A DNA stretch of 12,533 nt, taken from an uncultured Erysipelotrichaceae bacterium (GTDB taxonomy: Bacteria; Bacillota_I; Bacilli_A; Erysipelotrichales; Erysipelotrichaceae). The stretch is from assembly GCA_902766675.1 (NCBI GenBank), contig CACXEN010000040.1, positions 1 through 12,533 of the forward strand, in the 5' to 3' direction. A model generated the notes under the pieces. That model was not told the DNA's origin. It did no database searches and was given only the letters and a program-made list of their open reading frames with translations. A program made the position numbers and the translations under genes. Positions 1 to 7,180 of the stretch are shown one piece after another (the first letter of the stretch is position 1; each line of letters starts with the position of its first letter).

Positions 1-294
1 AATTGGATTTGGTACACCTTCTTGTGCCATTCTCATTAGCTTTATACCAGAACCTTTCAGTTCTTGTTCAGCTTGTGTAAAGAATCTACCATCTGTCCAA
101 AGTCCCGCAAATTTCTGTGTCACAATCATACAACCAGATTCGCCTGTGAAGCCTGACATAAATTGCTTACATTTAAAATGATCTGCAGTATATTCTGCGG
201 ATAAATGGTCATCTTCATTTGGTATATAATAGATGTCTATTTTCTTTTCTTTCATCAACTTTCTTAATGATGAAATCCTTTGTTTGATATTCAT
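1..294 (-). CDS. Aminopeptidase P family (M24B) protein, N-terminal part, cut by window edge
   Basis: The minus-strand frame opens with ATG at 294 and stays open for 98 codons to base 1, so only the N-terminus is visible. The residues YYIPNEDDHLSAEYTADHF, SGFTGESG and GLWTDGRFFTQAEQEL match the creatinase-like N-terminal domain of Xaa-Pro aminopeptidases of the larger, eukaryote-like type. The metal-binding catalytic domain would lie beyond the edge and is not seen. Family members are cytoplasmic and remove an N-terminal residue preceding proline. The start is supported by GGGGG at 302-306, seven bases before the ATG, and by a near-consensus promoter at 322-350. There is no signal peptide. 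The family is fairly sure; the exact substrate is not. Confidence 0.82.
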   Translation of the reverse strand, partial: MNIKQRISSLRKLMKEKKIDIYYIPNEDDHLSAEYTADHFKCKQFMSGFTGESGCMIVTQKFAGLWTDGRFFTQAEQELKGSGIKLMRMAQEGVPNPI

Positions 295-321
295 ATAGGT
301 TCCCCCTTAAATAACATCCTA

Positions 322-350
322 ATTGTATTGTTTTTTTTAGTTTGTTTCAA
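322..350 (-). promoter_or_regulatory. Promoter of the aminopeptidase P-like gene with a dyad over its -35 box
   Basis: On the minus strand, TTGAAA (350-345) and TACAAT (327-322) are separated by exactly 17 bases; each matches the sigma-A consensus at 5 of 6 positions. Transcription would start near 315, just before the ribosome binding site. An inverted repeat with 7-base arms (340-346 and 349-355) is centred on the -35 box, an operator-like placement. The promoter lies downstream of the oligo-U tail of the candidate RNA, so the gene need not depend on read-through from it. Confidence 0.7.
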
Positions 351-364
351 CAAACATACAACAC

Positions 365-456
365 AAAAAAAAGAACCTCGGTCAAGCCCTCATCTATTTC
401 TCATTTTATATATGTATCAATTACCTTGGCTTGTATTTTTCGAGATTCTTTTTATG
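365..456 (-). terminator. Terminal helix plus U8 tract ending the candidate RNA
   Basis: On the minus strand an A-rich segment followed by GAATCTCG (448-441) pairs with CGAGGTTC (380-373) and the start of the following run of eight T (372-365). The inner helix CAAGCC/GGCTTG (433-428 with 388-383) stacks inside it. The loop is much longer than in a classical terminator, so this may be the end of a compact RNA domain that doubles as an intrinsic terminator. One pair in the outer helix is a U-G wobble that forms only in minus-strand RNA. Confidence 0.5.
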
Positions 457-777
457 TTTTTTTAATTTCCAGATTGATGTTTCTGGTGAAAATATTCTTT
501 TTTAACCCAGTATTTTTTTATACTGTCATGAAATGTAATTTCTATGTATACGGCCTATGCCGCATTGTAAGCTATTTAGTTTTTAAATTGAATTTCCCAT
601 TGGTCTGTCCTCATGCAGACTTTCACTTTCTTTTTTTGAGGAAACTTGTCAGTTTCTGACTTTTCTACGTCCCCTCCGAATCTTTCTGCAACTCATCGAA
701 GTGGACGGCTACTTGTATTCTAGTAATACCTCTTTCATCGTCCTGTACCTACCTTTCTTTATTGGTACCTTACTTAC
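365..777 (-). ncRNA. Candidate structured non-coding RNA of about 410 nt, family unknown
   Basis: No plausible protein is encoded here, but minus-strand RNA folds into a series of helices. In 5' to 3' order these are 764-768/745-749, 725-729/715-719, a 12-bp helix 696-707/668-679 with one mismatch, 656-660/648-652, an 8-bp helix 639-646/591-598 enclosing 616-620/603-607, 559-565/548-554, 520-525/508-513 (A6 loop), 482-486/469-473, and a terminal domain 441-448/373-380 with inner helix 428-433/383-388. The RNA then ends in eight U (372-365). Four of these helices contain five positions that are G-U pairs in minus-strand RNA but C-A mismatches on the plus strand, so the minus strand is the RNA. 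An extended -10 promoter sits at 784-792. I saw no hallmark of RNase P RNA, tmRNA, SRP RNA, 6S RNA or T-box leaders. The 5' end is estimated from the promoter. The fold was drawn by eye, without energies or alignment. Confidence 0.6.
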
Positions 778-783
778 ACTTAC

Positions 784-792
784 AATATAGCA
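784..792 (-). promoter_or_regulatory. Extended -10 promoter for the candidate RNA
   Basis: The minus strand carries TGCTATATT (792-784), an extended -10 element (TGn followed by a 5-of-6 match to TATAAT). No good -35 box is found 16 to 18 bases upstream, which is tolerable for extended -10 promoters. The start would be near 777. It is divergent from the amylase promoter at 815-843. Confidence 0.45.
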
Positions 793-814
793 GTTATAAA
801 TTAAAAGAGTAGAC

Positions 815-843
815 TACACAATAAAAGTTTTTTCTTATATAAT
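815..843 (+). promoter_or_regulatory. Promoter of the GH13 amylase-family gene
   Basis: TACACA (815-820, 4 of 6) and a perfect TATAAT (838-843) are 17 bases apart. The start would fall near 850. That gives a leader of about 40 bases to the preferred start codon at 892, but only about 12 to the ATG at 862. I found no convincing catabolite-response element around it. Confidence 0.6.
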
Positions 844-891
844 AATTCTGTTGGGGCCCATATGGGCGTTTTTATTTATATGGGGGTATGT

Positions 892-2193
892 ATGCCAAAT
901 TATAATGAAATAATCTATCAAATCTATCCACTAGGATTTGTTGGTGCGCCAAAAGAAAATGATGGTGTTACAGTAAATAGAATTCATAAAGTCATCGACT
1001 GGATTCCACACTTCACTAAACTAAGTGTGACTAGTATTCTATTCAATCCAATTTTTGAAAGTGGTACACATGGTTATGACACAAAGGACTTTGATCATAT
1101 CGATTGCAGATTAGGCACAAACGATGATTTCAAAGAAGTTTCTAAACAATTACATAAGAATAATATAAAAGTTATTTTAGATGGTGTATTTAACCATGTC
1201 GGTCGTGAGTTTTCTTATTTTAAAGATGTATTAGAAAAGAAATGGGATAGCCCATATTGTGAATATTTCTATATTGATTTCAATAACCAAGATAATCCAG
1301 ATGGTTTTACCTATGTAAATTGGGAAGGCCATTCCATGTTGGTGAAGTTAAATCTTGATAATCCTAAAGTACGTCAATATTTAATAGATAAAGTTGATAC
1401 ATGGATTAAAGAATATGAGATTGATGGATTACGCTTAGATGTTGCATATACACTCAATCATACATTTATGCAGGAATTATGTGCCCATGTTAGAGAGAGT
1501 CATCCAGATTTTCTATTCATTGGTGAGATGATTCATGGTGACTATAATATATTATTCAATCAAGGTCATCTCAATAGTGTTACCAACTATGAATGTTATA
1601 AAGGGATCTATTCTTCTTTTAATTCTAAAAACTTATATGAAATTGCTTATTCATTAAACAGACAATTTGGAAATGAAGATTGGTGTCTCTATCGAGGAAA
1701 ACATCTATTATCTTTCCTAGATAATCATGATGTAAATCGTATCGCTAGTAATTTAGAAGATTCCAGTAATCTTCCTTTAGCTTATGCATTATTATTCGCC
1801 ATGCCAGGTATGCCATGTATTTATTATGGAAGTGAATGGGGAGCTACAGGTATGCGCACACCAGAAAGTGATGCTGCACTTCGTCCTTGTTTTGATGAAT
1901 ATACCTATAATGATTTATCTAAAACAATCACAAAACTGTCTCAAATAAGAAAAGATAATCCAATTCTCGCCTATGGTACATATCGCCAATTATCCATCCA
2001 AAATGAAGCACTCGTTTTTGAAAGAGTATTAGATGATAAAAAACTCATATTCGGTATCAATATGAGCCAAGAAAATAAAGAAATGGATATACAAGGTGAA
2101 TATGAGGCACTTGATCTAATAGATAATAAGAAAGTTTCTTTATCACATACAATTGTTTTACAACCAAAGTCTTTCTGCTTTTATTTGGTATAA
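892..2193 (+). CDS. Cytoplasmic GH13 alpha-amylase-family glycoside hydrolase
   Basis: The 433-residue protein has the conserved regions of family GH13: DGVFNH (97-102), GLRLDVAYT with the nucleophile Asp183, FIGEMIHG with the acid/base Glu212, and FLDNHD with the transition-state-stabilising Asp280. It starts almost directly with the first barrel strand (IIYQIYPLGF) and has no signal peptide. It probably acts inside the cell on imported maltodextrin-like oligosaccharides (inference). The subfamily (neopullulanase, cyclomaltodextrinase or alpha-glucosidase type) cannot be settled by eye; no extra N-terminal starch-binding domain is present. The frame also opens at ATG 862 and 880. I prefer 892 because GGGGG (882-886) lies five bases before it and the family fold begins there. 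Its 3' end overlaps the convergent pseudouridine synthase gene by 13 bases. Confidence 0.9.
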   Translation: MPNYNEIIYQIYPLGFVGAPKENDGVTVNRIHKVIDWIPHFTKLSVTSILFNPIFESGTHGYDTKDFDHIDCRLGTNDDFKEVSKQLHKNNIKVILDGVFNHVGREFSYFKDVLEKKWDSPYCEYFYIDFNNQDNPDGFTYVNWEGHSMLVKLNLDNPKVRQYLIDKVDTWIKEYEIDGLRLDVAYTLNHTFMQELCAHVRESHPDFLFIGEMIHGDYNILFNQGHLNSVTNYECYKGIYSSFNSKNLYEIAYSLNRQFGNEDWCLYRGKHLLSFLDNHDVNRIASNLEDSSNLPLAYALLFAMPGMPCIYYGSEWGATGMRTPESDAALRPCFDEYTYNDLSKTITKLSQIRKDNPILAYGTYRQLSIQNEALVFERVLDDKKLIFGINMSQENKEMDIQGEYEALDLIDNKKVSLSHTIVLQPKSFCFYLV

Positions 2194-3047
2194 AACTTTT
2201 GCATATAGGTAGGTAATGGTGCTTCAACCACAATTCTTTCCTTTTGGAATGGTTGTTGTAGAGTGATACTAGCACAATGTAAACAACAAGGAATATCTTC
2301 CTTTTTGCCATATAAAGCATCCCCTACAATTGGTTGTAGAAAATATGCAAGACCTGCTCTAATTTGATGAGATTTTCCTGTTTCAATGATGACTTTCAAT
2401 ATTGTATAGTCATCATTTTCTTTTAGCACTTCATAATGCGTAATACAATCTTTCTCATTAGGATTTACACTTTTTAAAATACTATTTTCTTGTTTGTGTA
2501 TTCCATATACTAATGTATCTTTTTTCTTTTTTACTTTGCCATGAATGATTGCGATATATGTTTTTTGTAATATGCCAGTATTTCTTTGCGTGCTCAATCG
2601 AGATGCACTTGGTTGATTTTTCGCATATAAAACGACACCTGATACATCTTTATCCAAACGGCCAATCGCTCGCACCACAAATTTCTTTTGGTAATAGTTT
2701 TGCAGTAATGTGCCCATATCATCATGCAAATGTTTGTGGCTAGGATGTGTTGGCATTCCTGTTGGCTTATTAACAATCACAAGATCTTCATCCTCATAAA
2801 GGATTTCTGGTTTATTTTCGATAATTTGCGCCTTTTTCTCATCTTGTTCAAGAAAGATGATTTCCACAGTATCCCCTTCATGCATGATTTCTGTAACACG
2901 TACAGATTCACCATTCACAACTATGCCATGATTAAATTTCAATCTTGATATTTCTCTTCTAGAAAGATTTAAATGCTTGCTTAAAATGGCCTTAATCATA
3001 AGGCCATCCTGTTCACTTGTGATTTGAAATTTAATCTTCTTTTCCAT
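2181..3047 (-). CDS. RluA-family RNA pseudouridine synthase
   Basis: The 288-residue protein has an N-terminal S4-type RNA-binding domain (about residues 14-75, including RREISRLKFNHGIVVNGE). A RluA-type catalytic domain follows, with NKPTGMPTHPS (93-103) and the signature GRLDKDVSG, whose Asp132 is the expected catalytic residue. Such enzymes isomerise specific uridines in rRNA or tRNA; the site modified here cannot be told, so no symbol is given. The HRLD motif reads GRLD. The ATG at 3047 lies inside the end of prfB (17-base overlap) and has no strong ribosome binding site, suggesting translational coupling. The start is supported because the S4 domain begins right after it. It is the last gene of the minus-strand cluster, and no terminator follows. 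Confidence 0.9.
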   Translation of the reverse strand: MEKKIKFQITSEQDGLMIKAILSKHLNLSRREISRLKFNHGIVVNGESVRVTEIMHEGDTVEIIFLEQDEKKAQIIENKPEILYEDEDLVIVNKPTGMPTHPSHKHLHDDMGTLLQNYYQKKFVVRAIGRLDKDVSGVVLYAKNQPSASRLSTQRNTGILQKTYIAIIHGKVKKKKDTLVYGIHKQENSILKSVNPNEKDCITHYEVLKENDDYTILKVIIETGKSHQIRAGLAYFLQPIVGDALYGKKEDIPCCLHCASITLQQPFQKERIVVEAPLPTYMQKFYTK

Positions 3048-4150
3048 CGCTTTGAATTTGACTTCTTAAATAACTATCAATGAATCCATCTAAATCCCCA
3101 TCCATTACAGCTTGTACATTTCCTGTTTCAAAGCCAGTTCTTAAATCTTTTACCATAGAATATGGATGGAATACATAGGAGCGAATTTGTGAGCCCCACT
3201 CATTCGCCTTTACTTCACCTCTTACCTCAGCAGCACGTTGTTCATTTTCTTTAATGCGAATTTGCAGTAATTTTGATTTCAACATATTCAGACATGCTTC
3301 TCTATTTTGTAGTTGTGAGCGCTGGGTTTGACAGAATACCACAATACCAGTAGGAATGTGCGTCATACGCACTGCACTATCTGTTTTATTAATATGTTGG
3401 CCCCCTGCGCCACTAGATCGCATCGTTATAACATCTAAATCTTTTTCATCAATTTCAATATCTGCATCGTCTTCAAACTCTGGCATTACTTCCACTGACG
3501 CAAAACTTGTATGTCTTCGTGCATTAGAATCGAATGGTGAAATTCTTACTAGACGATGTACACCATTTTCTGCTTTTAAATAGCCATATGCCATTGGACC
3601 TTCAATCAAAATCGAACAAGATTTCATTCCAGCTTCTTCCCCATCTTGATAATCCATGACAGTAATCTTATAGTTTTTTCTTTCTGCCCATCTAGTGTAC
3701 ATGCGATATAACATCATTGCCCAATCCATCGCTTCTGTACCACCTGCACCTGGGTGGATTTCTAGAATTGCATTATGATTATCATATTCTCCACTTAATA
3801 AAACTTGTATTTCAAATTCATCAAAGTCTTTCATCGTGGAAATATATTCTTCTTGAATTAATTCATTCAATTCCGCATCGAATGATTCTGATAATTCATT
3901 TAATCCTTCACTTAAACCACCAAAAGCACTGACTAATGCTTGGTATGTATCAATCAGTGATTTTAGTTGATTGGTTTGTTTGATTGTTTTTTGTGCACTT
4001 TTTTGGTCATCCCAAAAATCTGGTGCACTCATTTTTTCATTATTTTCGTCGACAATTTTCTGTTTATTATCTAAGTCAAAGAGATTGGCCAAGAGACTCC
4101 AATTTGTCTTGGCACTTAGAAACAGTTTGTCTCATTTCAAATAGTTCCAT
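3031..4150 (-). CDS. prfB: Peptide chain release factor 2 (RF2), made by programmed +1 frameshift
   Basis: RF2 recognises UGA and UAA in the ribosomal A site and triggers peptide release. The main frame carries the RF2-type SPF anticodon-like tripeptide (about residues 204-206) and the catalytic GGQ motif (about 249-251). The first 24 codons, from ATG 4150 (MELFEMRQTVSK...), lie in another frame and end at in-frame TGA (4078-4076). Skipping base 4078 joins ...SLGQSL to DLDNKQKIVDEN..., giving a 372-residue protein, normal for the family. A reading that starts at the TTG at 4092 would miss the true N-terminus. The ribosome binding site AGAGG (4163-4159) overlaps the secA stop codon and sits eight bases before the ATG. 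prfB therefore follows secA closely, as in many Bacillota, and overlaps the next gene. Product level is expected to autoregulate: scarce RF2 favours the shift. Confidence 0.95.
4075..4081 (-). other. prfB: Programmed +1 ribosomal frameshift site (CTT TGA C) in prfB
   Basis: CTT (4081-4079) is followed by stop TGA (4078-4076) and C (4075), the classical RF2 recoding heptamer, at codon 25. After the shift the ribosome reads GAC. The Shine-Dalgarno-like AGGGGG that normally lies three bases before CTT is missing. The nearest GGAG is about 15 bases upstream, too far by the known spacing rule. The codons before the slip site partly repeat (TCT CTT GGC, then TCT CTT TGA). Confidence 0.92.
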
Positions 4151-4161
4151 CTTTATTACCT

Positions 4162-6510
4162 CTATGCTTGATTATCCACTACTCGAATATTCATACAATA
4201 TGTCACAATTTCTTGTGAGATTGTACGCATCATATCTTCAAACAATTGATAACCTTCTTCTACATATGCTTGGAGTGGATTATGTTGGGCATAGCCACGC
4301 AATCCAATACCATCACGTAGTTTAGACATTGTATCAATATGATTTGACCAAGCACGATCAATTGTACGTAATGCGACTTGTTTTTCTACAGGTAAAATCT
4401 TATCTTTTACCGGTTCAATCTTTTTATTGTACATTTCCCAAGTTTTCTCTACGCATAAGCTTGTGACATCTTCTCTTTGTTTACCTTCAATATCACTTTC
4501 TTTTAATGCTTCTTTAAAGCCCATATCATCTAAAGCTTTTACTAATCCTTGGGCGTCCACATTTTGATTTTTACTTTCAAAATCAACATGTGAAGCAACT
4601 AAATCAGAGATAACACGTTTAAACATATCTTCAATGATGCTATGTACATCATCATTCTCTAAGATATAGTCTCTTTGTTGGTACATTGTTTCTCTTTGTT
4701 GGCGCATAACATCGTCATATTGTAATAATTGTTTACGCGCATCATAGTTCACACCTTCTACACGGCGTTGTGCAGAAGAAATTGATTTTGTGATTGTTTT
4801 AGATTCTACAGCTGTATCTCCTAAAGACGCAAAGAGTGCTTCCATTCTTTCTGATCCAAATCGAACCATCAAATCATCTTGTACAGATACATAGAATCTA
4901 GACATACCTGGGTCTCCTTGACGTCCAGAACGACCTCTTAACTGGTTATCGATACGTCTACTTTCATGTCTTTCAGAACCAAGTACACATAAACCACCTA
5001 GTTCCCTAACACCTTCACCTAGCTTAATATCGGTACCACGACCTGCCATGTTGGTTGCGATTGTTACGGCACCTTTTTTACCAGCATTCGCAATGATTTC
5101 TGCTTCACGTGCGTGATTCTTTGCGTTTAATACATTATGTGGTATCTTTCTTTCTTTTAAATATTTCGATAACAATTCTGATGTTTCAACCGCAATTGTA
5201 CCAACTAGTACCGGTTGACCAGCTTCATGTCTTTCTTTTACTTCTTCAACTAAAGCATTGTATTTCGCTTTCTTTGAACCATACACTGCATCTGGATAAT
5301 CAATTCTCTCTACTGGTTTATTTGTAGGTATTTCAATAACATACATGTTATAGATTTCTAAGAATTCTTCTTCTTCTGTTTTTGCAGTACCTGTCATACC
5401 AGCTAGTTTGTTATATAAGCGGAAGAAGTTTTGGTATGTAATTGTGGCCATAGTCGTAGTTTCTTGCTTAATAGAAATACCTTCCTTAGCTTCTACTGCT
5501 TGATGTAAACCATCTGACCATTGTCTACCCTTCATCAAACGTCCAGTATTTGGATCTACAATAACGATTTCATCATTTTCTGTATCTACTACATATTCAA
5601 TATCACGCATCATAATATAGTTTGCTTTCAATGCTTGATTAATATGATGCAATAGATGTGTATGTTCTAAATCGAATAAGTTATTTACACGGAAAACACG
5701 CTCTGCTTTAAAAACACCTTGTTCTGTTAGTTGCACAGAGCGACTTTTTACATCTACTTCGTAATCTTCATCTTCTTTTAACTTCTTCACAAAACGATCG
5801 CTTTGTAAATAAAGATTTGCTGTTTGTTTTTGTCCACCAGAAATAATTAATGGTGTTCTTGATTCATCAATTAAGATAGAGTCAACCTCATCGACAAGCG
5901 CAAAGTTCAATTTACGTAATACTCTATCTTCTACACGTGTCACCATATTATCTCTTAAATAATCAAATCCAAGTTCTGAGTTTGTTGTATATGTAATATC
6001 GCAATTATATGCTGCACGCTTTTGTGCTTTCGATAATTGTCTTAAGTTCAAACCAACAGTTAAACCTAACCATCTATGAATTTGTCCCATCCACTCGCTA
6101 TCACGTTCAGATAGGTATTCGTTAACTGTAACAACATGTACACCTTTTCCAGATAATGCATTTAAATAAACAGCCATTACAGATGTCAATGTCTTACCTT
6201 CACCAGTCTTCATTTCAGCGATGTCACCACCCTGCATTACAGTTGCACCAATTAACTGCACAGGATATGGGAATTCACCTATAACACGTCGACATGCTTC
6301 TCTTGCAGTCGCAAAAGCTTCTACATAGATATCATCTAATGTAGCCCCATTTGCGAGCTTTTCTTTCAGCATTGGCGTCATCGCCTTCAGCTCTTCATCG
6401 CTCATATTTTTATACTTTTCTTCCGCATCTAAAATTGGTTGGATTTTCTTTTCCAATTGCTTCAATTTGCGGTTATCTTCATTAAATAATTTTGAAATAA
6501 AGTTAGCCAT
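4162..6510 (-). CDS. secA: Protein translocase ATPase SecA, short form without the zinc tail
   Basis: SecA is the ATP-driven motor that pushes preproteins through the SecYEG channel at the membrane. The 782 residues contain NBD1 with Walker A GEGKT (103-107) and DEVD (207-210). They also contain the preprotein cross-linking region starting near 220, NBD2 with MAGRGTDIKLGEG and QLRGRSGRQGDPG, and the helical scaffold and wing regions up to YAQHNPLQAYVEEGY near the end. The protein stops at NIRVVDNQA. The C-terminal linker and CxCxSG...C(C/H) zinc-binding tail seen in B. subtilis or E. coli SecA are missing. GGGAG lies about 12 bases before the ATG and a strong promoter is at 6544-6572. prfB starts 11 bases after the stop. 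Confidence 0.97.
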   Translation of the reverse strand: MANFISKLFNEDNRKLKQLEKKIQPILDAEEKYKNMSDEELKAMTPMLKEKLANGATLDDIYVEAFATAREACRRVIGEFPYPVQLIGATVMQGGDIAEMKTGEGKTLTSVMAVYLNALSGKGVHVVTVNEYLSERDSEWMGQIHRWLGLTVGLNLRQLSKAQKRAAYNCDITYTTNSELGFDYLRDNMVTRVEDRVLRKLNFALVDEVDSILIDESRTPLIISGGQKQTANLYLQSDRFVKKLKEDEDYEVDVKSRSVQLTEQGVFKAERVFRVNNLFDLEHTHLLHHINQALKANYIMMRDIEYVVDTENDEIVIVDPNTGRLMKGRQWSDGLHQAVEAKEGISIKQETTTMATITYQNFFRLYNKLAGMTGTAKTEEEEFLEIYNMYVIEIPTNKPVERIDYPDAVYGSKKAKYNALVEEVKERHEAGQPVLVGTIAVETSELLSKYLKERKIPHNVLNAKNHAREAEIIANAGKKGAVTIATNMAGRGTDIKLGEGVRELGGLCVLGSERHESRRIDNQLRGRSGRQGDPGMSRFYVSVQDDLMVRFGSERMEALFASLGDTAVESKTITKSISSAQRRVEGVNYDARKQLLQYDDVMRQQRETMYQQRDYILENDDVHSIIEDMFKRVISDLVASHVDFESKNQNVDAQGLVKALDDMGFKEALKESDIEGKQREDVTSLCVEKTWEMYNKKIEPVKDKILPVEKQVALRTIDRAWSNHIDTMSKLRDGIGLRGYAQHNPLQAYVEEGYQLFEDMMRTISQEIVTYCMNIRVVDNQA

Positions 6511-6543
6511 AATATTTCACATCTCCCATAAACATGCTAGTTT

Positions 6544-6572
6544 ATTATACTTGCATACGAAATAATTGTAAA
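6544..6572 (-). promoter_or_regulatory. Promoter of secA (and prfB, rluA-type gene)
   Basis: On the minus strand, TTTACA (6572-6567) and a perfect TATAAT (6549-6544) are separated by 17 bases. The start would fall near 6537, about 27 bases before the secA ATG. It lies in the 67-base gap after comFC, so the secA-prfB unit can be transcribed independently of the competence genes. No terminator is visible in the gap, so read-through from comFC is also possible. Confidence 0.75.
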
Positions 6573-6577
6573 CGGAC

Positions 6578-7180
6578 CTAAAGCCATCTACGGTTGTAAG
6601 AAACCGTATAAATACGTATCTTTTTACACTTTTTTTGAATGCATCGCAAGGCACCAGATAATGTAGCTCCCGTTGTAATTGTATCATCCACCAACAATAC
6701 TTTTTTTGGAAGATCAATCCCTTCTTTTAAGCCAATCAACCCTTTCATTTTTTCTCTTTCCATTATCGATAATTCTTTTTGATCAACATTTTCTAATTTG
6801 TATAATGCATCTAACATGGGCAGTTTCACATTTCGAAACATCTCTTTTAAATGATTAAATCCTCTATCTTTTTCTTTTTGTTGTGAACTTGGTAATAACA
6901 CTACTGTATATCCATAATATTTACGAAATATATGCAATTTTTCCCCAAAAAGAAATACATCTTTTAATGCTTCATCTTTATATTCTTTATATTGAATTAA
7001 ACATTTTGAAAATGCTTCATTGTATACATAAGTTGATTCAATTGGAATTCCATCATAAAGAAATTGAAATCTCTTTTTCTCCCATTTCTTCCTACACTCC
7101 TCACAAAGTGGATCATCTGGCATCATGATATCCACAAGTGATCCTACCCACTTTTCTTTATCACACATCAAACAGCGCAT
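6578..7180 (-). CDS. comFC: ComFC-like phosphoribosyltransferase-fold competence protein
   Basis: The 200-residue protein has an N-terminal zinc-finger-like set CLMC (Cys3, Cys6) and CEEC (Cys26, Cys29). Near the C-terminus is the type I phosphoribosyltransferase PRPP loop VDDTITTGAT (about 164-173). This is the ComF/ComFC layout. In transformable Bacillota, ComFC works with ComFA in DNA uptake; its biochemical activity is not settled. The ATG at 7180 is inside the end of comFA (13-base overlap) and has GAAGG (7194-7190) nine bases upstream, so translation is probably coupled. No other competence genes are visible, so natural transformation cannot be claimed from this window. Confidence 0.9.
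   Translation of the reverse strand: MRCLMCDKEKWVGSLVDIMMPDDPLCEECRKKWEKKRFQFLYDGIPIESTYVYNEAFSKCLIQYKEYKDEALKDVFLFGEKLHIFRKYYGYTVVLLPSSQQKEKDRGFNHLKEMFRNVKLPMLDALYKLENVDQKELSIMEREKMKGLIGLKEGIDLPKKVLLVDDTITTGATLSGALRCIQKKCKKIRIYTVSYNRRWL

Noticed and set aside
280..659. Two plus-strand open frames (280-465 and 342-659)
   Set aside because: They are Phe/Leu/Tyr-rich translations of T-rich DNA without ribosome binding sites, overlap each other in different frames and lie antisense to the candidate RNA.
649..696. Small basic minus-strand frame (MSCRKIRRGRRKVRN)
   Set aside because: There is no ribosome binding site, and the sequence is taken up by the strongest helix of the candidate RNA. It is probably a chance open frame.
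708..740. Nine-codon minus-strand frame (MKEVLLEYK) as a leader peptide
   Set aside because: The ribosome binding site is weak and too close, and there is no run of regulatory codons.
365..777. Known large RNAs: RNase P type B, tmRNA, SRP RNA, T-box leader
   Set aside because: The hallmark sequences (GAGGAAAGTCC with ACAGAA, TTCGAC with a tag frame, the SRP GGAA loop region, the T-box sequence) were not found on either strand. A covariance search would be needed for other families.
2057..2320. Minus-strand frame across the amylase/pseudouridine synthase junction
   Set aside because: It is a shadow of two well-supported genes, with no family features or start signal.
3031..4092. prfB starting at TTG 4092 as an unshifted gene
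   Set aside because: It would give a five-residue artificial N-terminus and lose 24 conserved-type codons. The CTT TGA C site, the ATG at 4150 and its AGAGG site explain the gene better.
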